Shown in pieces: positions 7,576-14,717 of a stretch of DNA of 21,278 nt (position 1 is the stretch's first letter; each line of letters begins with the position of its first letter). The position numbers and the translations under genes are program-made. The notes below the pieces were generated by a model. The model was given only the letters and a program-made list of their open reading frames with translations. It did no database searches and had not been told where the DNA came from. The DNA is taken from positions 1 to 21,278 of the IMG/VR virus record IMGVR_UViG_3300044225_005665. One strand, written 5' to 3'. The DNA comes from a virus.

Positions 7576-8706
7576 TTATAATTTAAGTCCTTTAGATAAT
7601 CCTTCTAAATAAGCTTGTTTAGCTATTTCGTAATATATTTTTATTGAATCTTTTCCTTCTCTAAGAGAAATACCATGTGATCTAATTATTTCAAGTAATC
7701 TTAAATGATTAGCTCTAGTCATATCAGTAGATGCTATTTCATTTTTTTCATTATTTTTTTCTAATAAAAATTCTTCTTCTTCTTTTTTAATGTCTGACAT
7801 TCTAGCTTCTAATTTTTTAATAGTTGCTGGAATGTTATCACCTTTAATATCATCAAGAGTAACTTTATTACCTAGTCCTTTTTCTGTTTGACCAAATTTT
7901 TCAGTATGTTTTTCTAATTTTTTAATAATAGCATCTGGTAGTGTAATAGCTTTTTTATATTTTTCAATATCTTTATCTGCTTTATATACGTCTAAGTGTT
8001 TATCTTTTAAAGCAATTAAGCTACCTTTCATTGGTTCGTCTTCAGTTCCTATATTTCCTTGTTTATCTTGTCCATATAGTAATGCCTTTATAGCATCCAT
8101 TTCTTGTTCAAAACGAGCCATTCCTTTAGCTGCTTTTTTAGCTCTTGTTTTTGATTTTTTATCAGTTATATCTTCATCTTCTTCATCTTCTTTTTGTTCA
8201 GATATTTTCCATTCTGATAATAGTTTTTTTCTTATTTGATCTTTTATAGATTCTTTTAATTCTACCATTTTATCGTCTTTAAATTCTTTTTCTACTGACA
8301 TCATTCCGTCTCCATGGCCTCTAGAATATGTTTCTAAGAATTTATTAAATGTAGTTTCTTTAATTTGCCCACCTTGACTCATTCCTCTTTCAAATTGAAT
8401 TAAAGCTGAATAATATGCTGGGTGTTTACTTTCTAAATTTTTAAGAACAGATTCTGTAGCTTTTTCTCTTTCTTCTACTGTAGATTCTGCTAATCTAGAA
8501 ACACCCATTTGAGTTAATTCATGATCCATGCCTTTTCTAAATTCATATGGATTAACTCTATCTAAACGATTACCTATATTAGCATAAGTGCCATGAGTTA
8601 CTTGACCTTTTCTAGTTGATTTTTCTGCCCCTGAATATATTTGTCCCTGGGTTTTTAAAGGTTTTTCTTTTTTTGGGTTATACCCATAAAATTTATCGTT
8701 TGCCAT
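7576..8706 (-). CDS. Unrecognised 376-aa charged, coiled-coil-rich protein
   Basis: The N-terminal 60 residues are basic and Gly/Tyr-rich (MANDKFYGYNPKKEKPLKTQ), probably extended. The middle contains long Lys/Glu-rich helices (VEEREKATESVLKNLESKH, an EDEEDEDITDKKSK acidic patch, and an EKYKKAITLPDAIIKKLEK helix), and the C-terminus is helical (KIYYEIAKQAYLEGLSKGLK). There is no signal peptide or TM segment. It is the first late-type gene after a 50-nt gap that follows the T9SS gene, so it may begin a transcription unit. A scaffold-like or internal virion role is plausible from composition only. Confidence 0.75.
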   Translation of the reverse strand: MANDKFYGYNPKKEKPLKTQGQIYSGAEKSTRKGQVTHGTYANIGNRLDRVNPYEFRKGMDHELTQMGVSRLAESTVEEREKATESVLKNLESKHPAYYSALIQFERGMSQGGQIKETTFNKFLETYSRGHGDGMMSVEKEFKDDKMVELKESIKDQIRKKLLSEWKISEQKEDEEDEDITDKKSKTRAKKAAKGMARFEQEMDAIKALLYGQDKQGNIGTEDEPMKGSLIALKDKHLDVYKADKDIEKYKKAITLPDAIIKKLEKHTEKFGQTEKGLGNKVTLDDIKGDNIPATIKKLEARMSDIKKEEEEFLLEKNNEKNEIASTDMTRANHLRLLEIIRSHGISLREGKDSIKIYYEIAKQAYLEGLSKGLKL

Positions 8707-8728
8707 GTGTATAATGTATTATTCTGTA

Positions 8729-8736
8729 ATAAATAT
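8729..8736 (-). promoter_or_regulatory. Candidate late-promoter string ATATTTAT
   Basis: In the 50-nt gap between the T9SS gene and the 376-aa gene the minus strand reads TTATATTTATTACAG, 23 nt before the ATG at 8706. It shares ATATTTAT with the gaps at 2697 and 13960. It is weak because the DNA is AT-rich. Confidence 0.22.
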
Positions 8737-8756
8737 AAAATTATTTTAGAAGCTGT

Positions 8757-11700
8757 TTATTGTTTTATTATTCTTTTAGTTATTCTAAGTTTATCATAAA
8801 TTATAGATAAATTATATATTCCTTTAGGTGTATTTGTTAAATCTATTCTTTTTGTTTTTTGTTTAGATGTAATTAATCTTCCCATCATATCATGTACTTC
8901 TATATCTACTATTAATCTAGTATCTATATTTAATATATCTTGTGTTGGGTTTGGATAAACTATTATTGTTCCCGATTCTGCTTCTTCAATTGATGTTGGC
9001 CATCCTTGTTGACAGTAATTATACATTGATTGACATGAAGCATCCCAATCTGTGGTACAACAATAATCATCTATATCAATTACCCAAGCATAACATCCAT
9101 CATTTAACCAATATGGTACTCCGGGTCCTCCATAACAACCAGCATTATATAAACATGCTGTTGAATCAGAAACATTAGCTAAGGGATCATAATTCCAAGC
9201 TGACACATCTGTACATCCTGAGATAATTTCTATACATGAATTATCATCATAACAAGCAAACTCATTATAATTTAAAGCATTAGAATCTGTACATCCTGCA
9301 ATTAAACAACATGAATTATCTGTAGTATTAGCTAAAGGATTATAATTATATGCTAAAGGATCAGTACAACCATAAATAAAAGATTCGCAAGATCCATTAT
9401 CAACATTTGCTAAAGGGTTGTAATTCCACATTGTTGAATCTGTACATCCGTAAATTGGTAAAATACAACTACCATCATCTGTATTTGCATTTGGATCGTA
9501 ATTTAAAGCATTTTGATTAGTACAACCATAAAGAAATGGTATACATGTTCCATTATCTGTATTTGCTAATGGATTATAATTAAATTGAGTTGAATCTGTA
9601 CATCCGTAAATTGGTAATATACAAGATAAATCATCTGTATTTGCTAGTGGGTTATAATTTAATGCAATTGGATTAGTACAACCATAAATAATTATTTGAC
9701 AAGTTCCATTATCAGTATTAGCTAAAGGGTCATAATTAAATGCTGTACTATCTGTGCAACCATAAATGTAAGGGATACAATTTCCTGATGATGTGTTTGC
9801 ATTTGGATTAAAGTTGTACATTGTAGGATCCATACATCCAATTACAACTGATATACAAGAACTATCATTTGTATTTGCATTTACATCATAGTTAAATGCT
9901 GTTGGGTCTGTACAACCATAAATATAAGGAATACAAGAACCATCATCTGTATTAACAGTTATAGAATAATTAAACATTGTAGAATCGGTACAGCCATACA
10001 CATATGGAATACATGTACTATCATCATCAGTTGCAATTGAGTTGAAATTAATTGATAAAGGATTAGTACATCCTAAAATTTCTAATTCATCACATACTCC
10101 ATCACCATCTGTATCTAATATACAAACTCCATAACAGTTATAATATTGAATTGGATAAGTACATCCTCCATTATCTACATTTGCATTAGAATCATAGTTA
10201 CAAGCAATATTATCTGTACAACCTAAATATATACAATTACCATCTGATACATTTGCTAAAGAGTTATAATTGTAAGCTGATGTATCCATACAACCATATA
10301 CTGTTGCGACACATGTACCATCATCTGTATTAGCTAATGAATCGTAATTAAATGCTAACGGATTAGTACAACCATACATTATTGAAATACAACTTCCATT
10401 ATCAGTATTTACATCTATTAAAGGATCACCTGTTGGTTGAATATAATTTAATGCTGATGTATCTGTACAACCATATATTACTGGAATACATACATTACCA
10501 AATGTTGGTAAATCTTCAACTTCTAAAACATATGGAAAAGGGATAGCGTCCCAATAAAGAACTTCAATAAGTGTATCACCTGTTGGTCCCGTAAGTTTAT
10601 ATGCAATTTGATCTATTGAAGTTATTGATTGAGGAGTTGCAAACAAATATGCTGATACTGGTTCATATATATTTAATGGTATTTGAAATGAAATACTATT
10701 ACCATCATTAGCTCCCATTTTATATTGTGAAGATACCCAATCACCTTGTTGTAAACCTAACCATGTACCTCCCCACCCATCAGATGCTCCATCAAATATT
10801 TCTAAAGTATAATATCCAAATATATTTTCACTTGTATTTGCAGTTGTATCATAATTAAAAGAGTTTGTGTCTGTACAACCTACTGTTCTTGGGGGTCCAC
10901 AACTTCCATCATCAAAATCAGCATTTACATTAAATGTTGTTGATAAAGGATTAGTACAACCACCAACGGGCACATACAAATCACATACTGCAGGTTCAAA
11001 TTGAGGTGATGTTGCTAAATAATTAAAATTACCATCAGGATAATCGTCTTGTAAGTTATAAATAATATTTTCATCACAATCTAAAATTACCACGTTACCA
11101 TCAACAGTTCCTCCAAAACATGTACCACATAAACCATCTCCATAACTATCTTCGACTACTAAATCATAAAGTTGGTTTGTGTCAACACAAACAAAAGTAG
11201 AAATAGGTAATCCTTGTTGAGCTCCTGAATAAGTTCCTGTAGGTGCTTCGGCTACAAGTCCACTATCACCAAACAATTTCCAACTTAATTCTCCCCCATA
11301 ATTATCGGGAATAACTACTATAGCAATAGGTGTTTGACCTGTTGAACATGAAGGAATAGTAATACAAGAACCATCATCTATATTTGCCCATGGGTTAAAA
11401 TTAGGGCTTACTGAGTCTGTACAACCTAAAACAGCACCACAAGGTAAACAAGACTCCCAACATACTTGAGGTAAATTAATTCCTGAATCTATTACATTTA
11501 ATGTTCTATTGATAAAACCTTGTCCATCTGGTTGAAAACAAACTGAATTTGGACCTAATTGTGGTAATTCTTGAATTGTCCAATTATCTAACATGTATTT
11601 CCAAAGATATTGTCCTGGTGGTAGAGTTGTTGTATATTCCCAAATATTATCACCATCGGGATCTACCATTGGCATAGAATCAGTCCAATTAATAAAATCA

Positions 11701-12242
11701 CCAGTTACATAAGGTGTTAAAAAAGGATATGGATAATAAGTCATATCTAAAACAAAACTAACTTCATATACACAAGATCCATCTGATATTGTAGCTGTAG
11801 AATCATAGTTTGCTGCATCCGGATTTAAACATCCCATAATAGGAGGTGCACACGGTAATATATTAACTAATGTATCTAAAGTAAAAAATTGTAGTGTTAA
11901 TGGATCAAAGTTAATTATAGGTCCTTGACAATCATTCATCATTTTAAACCAAGCTGGGTTTTGTGATAACCAACCATCTCCATAATTATCAGTTAAAGTA
12001 ACTACGTAATTTCCAGAGTTTATGTTTATAATTGTATCTAAATATTCATGTGCTACCGTTGGTTGATGAAACATTACTGTGTCACCTGATATTGTATCTT
12101 CTACCATAAAGAAATTAGATTCTTGTGGTGCATAAAAATCATATTGTACTGCGAATCTTACCCAACTATCTGTTGGTGGTGGTCCTGGTTGTGCTAATAA
12201 AAATGTTGGCAATAATAATATAAATAATAATAATTTTTTCAT
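8757..12242 (-). CDS. Large secreted repeat protein with T9SS sorting domain (1161 aa)
   Basis: A signal peptide (MKKLLLFILLLPTFLLAQPG, probable cleavage after LLA) is followed by mixed beta domains containing DNYGDGWLS and DGASDGWGG, typical of Bacteroidota exoproteins. One segment (VTGDFINWTD, then WEYTTTLPPGQYLWKYML) resembles a carbohydrate-binding E-set domain. About twenty copies of a 22-26-residue repeat follow the pattern YGCTDxxAxNYNPLANTDDG(S/T)C, with one Cys at each end. Next is a DWDASCQSMYNYCQQ module. The last 70 residues (IIVYPNPTQDILNI, MMGRLI, GIYNLSI) form a type A T9SS C-terminal sorting domain. The product should cross the host outer membrane by the host's type IX machinery. 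A phage gene with this signal is unusual. The role is unknown: surface decoy, exclusion factor or matrix protein are guesses. Confidence 0.9.
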   Translation of the reverse strand: MKKLLLFILLLPTFLLAQPGPPPTDSWVRFAVQYDFYAPQESNFFMVEDTISGDTVMFHQPTVAHEYLDTIININSGNYVVTLTDNYGDGWLSQNPAWFKMMNDCQGPIINFDPLTLQFFTLDTLVNILPCAPPIMGCLNPDAANYDSTATISDGSCVYEVSFVLDMTYYPYPFLTPYVTGDFINWTDSMPMVDPDGDNIWEYTTTLPPGQYLWKYMLDNWTIQELPQLGPNSVCFQPDGQGFINRTLNVIDSGINLPQVCWESCLPCGAVLGCTDSVSPNFNPWANIDDGSCITIPSCSTGQTPIAIVVIPDNYGGELSWKLFGDSGLVAEAPTGTYSGAQQGLPISTFVCVDTNQLYDLVVEDSYGDGLCGTCFGGTVDGNVVILDCDENIIYNLQDDYPDGNFNYLATSPQFEPAVCDLYVPVGGCTNPLSTTFNVNADFDDGSCGPPRTVGCTDTNSFNYDTTANTSENIFGYYTLEIFDGASDGWGGTWLGLQQGDWVSSQYKMGANDGNSISFQIPLNIYEPVSAYLFATPQSITSIDQIAYKLTGPTGDTLIEVLYWDAIPFPYVLEVEDLPTFGNVCIPVIYGCTDTSALNYIQPTGDPLIDVNTDNGSCISIMYGCTNPLAFNYDSLANTDDGTCVATVYGCMDTSAYNYNSLANVSDGNCIYLGCTDNIACNYDSNANVDNGGCTYPIQYYNCYGVCILDTDGDGVCDELEILGCTNPLSINFNSIATDDDSTCIPYVYGCTDSTMFNYSITVNTDDGSCIPYIYGCTDPTAFNYDVNANTNDSSCISVVIGCMDPTMYNFNPNANTSSGNCIPYIYGCTDSTAFNYDPLANTDNGTCQIIIYGCTNPIALNYNPLANTDDLSCILPIYGCTDSTQFNYNPLANTDNGTCIPFLYGCTNQNALNYDPNANTDDGSCILPIYGCTDSTMWNYNPLANVDNGSCESFIYGCTDPLAYNYNPLANTTDNSCCLIAGCTDSNALNYNEFACYDDNSCIEIISGCTDVSAWNYDPLANVSDSTACLYNAGCYGGPGVPYWLNDGCYAWVIDIDDYCCTTDWDASCQSMYNYCQQGWPTSIEEAESGTIIVYPNPTQDILNIDTRLIVDIEVHDMMGRLITSKQKTKRIDLTNTPKGIYNLSIIYDKLRITKRIIKQ
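9150..10485 (-). repeat. Dense in-frame tandem protein-repeat region of the T9SS gene
   Basis: About sixteen successive units of 66-80 nt are visible in the coding strand. Each encodes GC(T/M)(D/N)-x(3)-(A/F)-NY-x(4)-AN-x-D-(D/N)-G-(S/T)-C with a short IYG-type linker. Units differ at many synonymous positions, so expansion is not very recent. A few units are long or lack a Cys. Recombination between units could change copy number. Confidence 0.85.
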
Positions 12243-12243
12243 G

Positions 12244-12588
12244 TTAAAAGGATTCCATTAAAATTTCGTCTATCTTTCCTTGTACTTCTTTTTTAGTAGT
12301 TTCAAGTTGCATCATAATATTTGCTTGAAATCTAGCTACTTCTTCTCCGTTATTAAAAATAATTAAAGTAGGTACAACTACTACTTTATGTTTAGGTCCT
12401 ATTTTTGGATCTTTAGAAATATCTATTCTTAATGTTTTACAATCACTTAATTTTTCTAAATATTCACATTTAGTACCTGAAAAAGGGGCATTAAATTCTA
12501 TTACTGTTAATCCTTCTTGAGGTATACTTTGAGATTTAGCTATTAAACATAGTCCTAAAAATAATAGTACTAGTAATATTTTTTTCAT
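12244..12588 (-). CDS. Exported thioredoxin-fold protein lacking a canonical CxxC
   Basis: This 114-aa protein opens with a signal peptide (MKKILLVLLFLGLCLIAKSQ). The mature part has thioredoxin-like elements: LTVIEFNAPFSGTKCEYLEK where WCxxC would lie (here F-S-G-T-K-C, a single active-site-like Cys), a downstream SDCKTLRIDIS with a second Cys, and VVVVPTLIIFNNGEEVARF containing the cis-Pro loop (V-P-T). Loss of the CxxC suggests a non-oxidoreductase or a single-Cys function in the periplasm. It lies 1 nt upstream of the T9SS gene, so it may assist folding of its many Cys-pair repeats. That link is inference. Confidence 0.75.
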   Translation of the reverse strand: MKKILLVLLFLGLCLIAKSQSIPQEGLTVIEFNAPFSGTKCEYLEKLSDCKTLRIDISKDPKIGPKHKVVVVPTLIIFNNGEEVARFQANIMMQLETTKKEVQGKIDEILMESF

Positions 12589-12589
12589 A

Positions 12590-12874
12590 TTATCTTAATT
12601 TATCAATTTTTTCTTCAATACGATCCATATCTTCTTTTAATTCTTTTACATCTTCTTGTGTAGTCATAATTGTTTGACGTATTAATTGATCTTTCATATC
12701 ATATTCCATACGTGTAATTTCAGGATCTAAAGGTAAAGGTAATTCTTTTGCTTCAGCTATATCTGCTTGTAATGTAAACCACATACCTACAAGAGTAAAA
12801 ATTAATACAGCTATTCCTCCTAATGTTTTAATACTTAATTTTAGTGTTGTTTCTTCGTTTAATTCTTTTGTCAT
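12590..12874 (-). CDS. Single-TM protein with C-terminal coiled coil (94 aa)
   Basis: After a polar N-terminus (MTKELNEETTLKLSIKTLGG) comes one membrane segment (about residues 20-36, IAVLIFTLVGMWFTLQ). A linker with LPLPLDPEITRMEYDMK follows, then a C-terminal coiled coil (EDVKELKEDMDRIEEKIDKL). I have seen this layout in proteins of marine phages, without a defined function. It is packed between the beta-barrel and thioredoxin-like genes with 1 and 5 nt gaps. Topology is probably N-in, C-out. It could be a spanin- or holin-related protein or a membrane tether, but this is not demonstrated. Confidence 0.75.
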   Translation of the reverse strand: MTKELNEETTLKLSIKTLGGIAVLIFTLVGMWFTLQADIAEAKELPLPLDPEITRMEYDMKDQLIRQTIMTTQEDVKELKEDMDRIEEKIDKLR

Positions 12875-12879
12875 TTTTT

Positions 12880-13935
12880 TTAAAATATTACGTAATTTAC
12901 CCCAAATGAAAAGTCATGCCACTTTCTATTCCAATATTTATTATATTTTCCTTCTACAAATGCCCCTAAACTTTTATTAAATTTATAACCAAAAATTAGT
13001 CCACCTGAATAATCTATCCATTGACCATTATTAAATTTATGGTAAGAATATTCATCATTTCTATCTAAATGGTAGGGCATTAAATTACCCCAACTATGAA
13101 GCCAAAAATCATTTGTAAAATGATAATAATCAAATCCCATAACTATAGAATGTTGTAGTGTTTGACTTAATTCGTTTCGTTTTTTTTCTGTATAATTTGA
13201 TAATACTTGAGGTATAACTACACCCTCCCATATTTGAGTATTTTCTGCTACTATATTATTTGAAGGATCAAAATAAATTTCTCCTCCTAAACCATCAAAT
13301 TCAATAGTATATCCTTCTTGTAGCGCTAGTTGTGTATAGTGTAAGTTACCATTTGATAATAACCATTCTTCTAAGGGATCATAACCATAGGGTTCAGATA
13401 ATCTTTGTACTGTACCTACATTAAAAGATAATTTTTTACCTATTTTATATCTATATCTTTGTGAAGCTTCAAAATATTTTATATCAGCAAATCCATCTTG
13501 GATATATTCTACTTTAGTTATCCAATCATCTGCTACATATCTTAAAAAATGTTGTTGATTTAAAAACTTAATACCTTGTTGTCTAGTATAATCTAATTCA
13601 AATAAAAATTCAAATCCTTTAATTTTACCTATAGTTGCATTATCTGAAAAAGAATTTTCAGTACCATTGTAGAATGTATTAGCTCTATTTTCATATCCTA
13701 ATCTTGCTATTTTTCTAACACCTAGAGCAATAGAATAATCAAAAGGTGTTTTTATTGTATTTGTTTCTAAACCATTAGTAACTGAAAATACATCTACATC
13801 TGATATAGAATTACCTCCATTAACAGCACCATAAAATGTTGCAAATTTAAAAACCTTTTTTAATTTGGGTTTCCATTCTTGAGAGGAAGCATTTAATGTA
13901 GTTAATGCTAGGATTAAAAACAAAATCTTTTTCAT
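12880..13935 (-). CDS. Outer-membrane beta-barrel-like protein (351 aa)
   Basis: A signal peptide (MKKILFLILALTTLNASSQE) precedes about 330 residues of alternating polar and aromatic/hydrophobic strands (FEFLFELDYTRQQG, RYRYKIGKKLSFNVGTVQRL, GLIFGYKFNKSLGAFVEGKY). The protein ends FSFGVNYVIF, with the C-terminal Phe characteristic of outer-membrane barrels handled by the BAM complex. A phage-encoded outer-membrane protein could alter the host surface, for example by blocking superinfection. It is the first gene after the tmRNA terminator and heads the exported-protein cluster. The barrel is inferred from the strand pattern, the signal peptide and the terminal aromatic. No specific family is recognised. 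Confidence 0.75.
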   Translation of the reverse strand: MKKILFLILALTTLNASSQEWKPKLKKVFKFATFYGAVNGGNSISDVDVFSVTNGLETNTIKTPFDYSIALGVRKIARLGYENRANTFYNGTENSFSDNATIGKIKGFEFLFELDYTRQQGIKFLNQQHFLRYVADDWITKVEYIQDGFADIKYFEASQRYRYKIGKKLSFNVGTVQRLSEPYGYDPLEEWLLSNGNLHYTQLALQEGYTIEFDGLGGEIYFDPSNNIVAENTQIWEGVVIPQVLSNYTEKKRNELSQTLQHSIVMGFDYYHFTNDFWLHSWGNLMPYHLDRNDEYSYHKFNNGQWIDYSGGLIFGYKFNKSLGAFVEGKYNKYWNRKWHDFSFGVNYVIF

Positions 13936-13959
13936 ATACGGATATTATAATATACGGAG

Positions 13960-13967
13960 ATAAATAT
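13960..13967 (-). promoter_or_regulatory. Candidate promoter string ATATTTAT upstream of the envelope cassette
   Basis: Immediately after the tmRNA terminator the minus strand reads TATATTTATCTCC, 25 nt before the ATG at 13935. A new start of transcription is needed here if the terminator is effective. It shares ATATTTAT with 2697 and 8729. A CCGTATATTATAA string closer to the gene is an alternative. Confidence 0.25.
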
Positions 13968-13995
13968 AAAAAAAAAAGAGCAGCCTAGGCTGCTC
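13968..13995 (-). terminator. Rho-independent terminator after the tmRNA coding piece
   Basis: The minus strand has a 7-bp GC-rich stem, GAGCAGC / GCTGCTC (13989-13995 with 13978-13984), around a CTAG loop, followed by ten T residues (13968-13977). It ends the tmRNA/tRNA transcript and separates it from the beta-barrel gene. Confidence 0.92.
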
Positions 13996-14219
13996 CTTAG
14001 AGTTTTTACGACGTATACTCCATTATGCCGTTGGTGATGGGTACCTTATTAGGCAGCCATCGCAAGTACTGGTTCTTTAGTAGCAATTTCTTTTGTTCCC
14101 AAAAGTCTAATTGCAGCTAAAGTAGCAAATATACCTGCTTTTACCGGTTTAATCTGTGTGCCGATTAACGCATTGATCTTCGTTATATCCTTATCTTGCT
14201 GTCAAAACCAGTCATCCCC
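13996..14219 (-). ncRNA. ssrA: tmRNA coding piece (5' half of a permuted two-piece tmRNA)
   Basis: The piece starts GGGGATGACTGGTTTTGACA at 14219, matching the conserved tmRNA 5' end (acceptor strand plus D-loop-like UGG-x-UU-x-GAC). GGGGATG (14213-14219) pairs with CATCTCC (14312-14318) of the acceptor piece, with G3-U70. H2: GATATAAC (14182-14189) pairs with GTTATATT (14352-14359). A PK1-like pseudoknot is formed by TTAATC (14163-14168) with GATTAA (14149-14154) and CGG (14161-14163) with CCG (14145-14147). A tag frame then ends with ATG GCT GCC TAA TAA (stops 14046-14051). If it resumes at the GCT at 14126 or the GCA at 14114, the tag is 25 or 21 residues and ends PVLAMAA. No tRNA-like 3' end lies downstream, only the terminator. 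The mature 3' end is not known exactly. Confidence 0.9.
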
Positions 14220-14232
14220 TTTATTATATTAG

Positions 14233-14306
14233 TGGAGAATATCGGAGTCGAACCGATGACCTCTTGCGTGCAAAGCAAGCGCTCTAGCCAACTGAGCTAA
14301 TTCCCC
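14233..14306 (-). tRNA. tRNA-Ala(UGC)
   Basis: A complete cloverleaf lies on the minus strand. The acceptor stem is GGGGAAT/ATTCTCC with G3-U70 (the alanine identity pair). The D-arm has GCTC/GAGC, the anticodon stem CTTGC/GCAAG encloses TTTGCAC (anticodon TGC), and the T-arm is ATCGG-TTCGACT-CCGAT. The discriminator is A and CCA is not encoded. It lies 4 nt after the tmRNA acceptor end (14311) and 13 nt before the tmRNA 5' end (14219), so it occupies the intervening segment of the permuted tmRNA gene. Confidence 0.97.
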
Positions 14307-14310
14307 TTTG

Positions 14311-14370
14311 TGGAGATGCCGGGAATCGAACCCGGGTCCATACAAGCAGCTAATATAACTACTAGCGATC
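14311..14370 (-). ncRNA. ssrA: tmRNA acceptor piece (3' half of a permuted two-piece tmRNA)
   Basis: On the minus strand the piece begins near GATCGCTAGTAGTTATATT, directly after the stop of the small gene at 14372. It continues through CTGCTTGTATGGAC to a perfect T-arm, CCGGG-TTCGATT-CCCGG, and ends CATCTCC plus discriminator A at 14311, followed by CAAA, so CCA is not encoded. There is no tRNA D-arm or anticodon arm upstream, so it is not an ordinary tRNA. Its acceptor strand and H2 strand (14352-14359) pair with the coding piece at 13996-14219. GATC (14367-14370) can add pairs with GATC at 14175-14178. The 5' boundary is uncertain by several nt. Confidence 0.88.
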
Positions 14371-14371
14371 A

Positions 14372-14545
14372 TTAATAATTATCTAAATCTTCCCAATCAA
14401 TAGTACTATTTGTTTCTTCTAATTTATATTGTTCAATTTCTTCTTTTAACCTATAAAGTGTTTCAAGTATTTCTGTTTTTGTTAAAGAATCATCTCTTTC
14501 AATATCATCAATTAGTCTTTCAAAATCATCAAGAATTATATCCAT
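14372..14545 (-). CDS. Small acidic protein (57 aa)
   Basis: A 57-codon frame starts at the ATG at 14545 (MDIILDDFERLIDDIERDDS), overlaps the upstream gene's end by 17 nt and stops at 14372, immediately before the tmRNA acceptor piece. The protein is acidic and probably all-helical (LTKTEILETLYRLKEEIEQY, then TIDWEDLDNY). It has no TM segment or Cys. The overlap and continued operon packing support it. Its stop adjoins the RNA gene so closely that the mRNA and the tmRNA precursor are likely one transcript. The function is unknown. Confidence 0.7.
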   Translation of the reverse strand: MDIILDDFERLIDDIERDDSLTKTEILETLYRLKEEIEQYKLEETNSTIDWEDLDNY

Positions 14546-14717
14546 TTTTTTCTTTTATTCGTTTTAAAGCATATTCCCATTTTTCAACAGGAGTTTTCCA
14601 TTTATGTTTTAATTGAGTATTCATTTTTTTAAGTTGTTTATTAAATTTTGGCCATAAACCACTTTCAGTTAATTCTGTATGAATTTCATACATTGTATCT
14701 TCTGTTTGTTTACTCAT
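14529..14717 (-). CDS. Small basic protein (62 aa)
   Basis: This 62-aa protein begins MSKQTEDTMYEIHTELTESG and continues LWPKFNKQLKKMNTQLKHKW, then KTPVEKWEYALKRIKEKNG. The Trp/Lys-rich helical pattern resembles small proteins I associate with marine T4-like phages, with no defined role. The start overlaps the upstream gene's end by 8 nt and the end overlaps the next start by 17 nt, which fits coupled translation. There is no TM segment, Cys or catalytic motif. Confidence 0.72.
   Translation of the reverse strand: MSKQTEDTMYEIHTELTESGLWPKFNKQLKKMNTQLKHKWKTPVEKWEYALKRIKEKNGYNS

Noticed and set aside
9150-10485. Regularly spaced repeats that could suggest a CRISPR array
   Set aside because: The units are in frame in one 1161-codon gene and encode a conserved protein repeat. 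They vary synonymously and have no constant repeat with unique spacers.
14311-14385. Second ordinary tRNA gene next to tRNA-Ala
   Set aside because: Only a T-arm and the 3' acceptor strand are present; no D-arm, anticodon arm or 5' acceptor strand lies upstream. The acceptor strand pairs with the tmRNA 5' end at 14213-14219 instead.
14410-14616. Plus-strand open frame
   Set aside because: It lies antisense to two coupled small minus-strand genes and is rich in Phe, Leu and Tyr, as expected from reversed AT-rich coding DNA.
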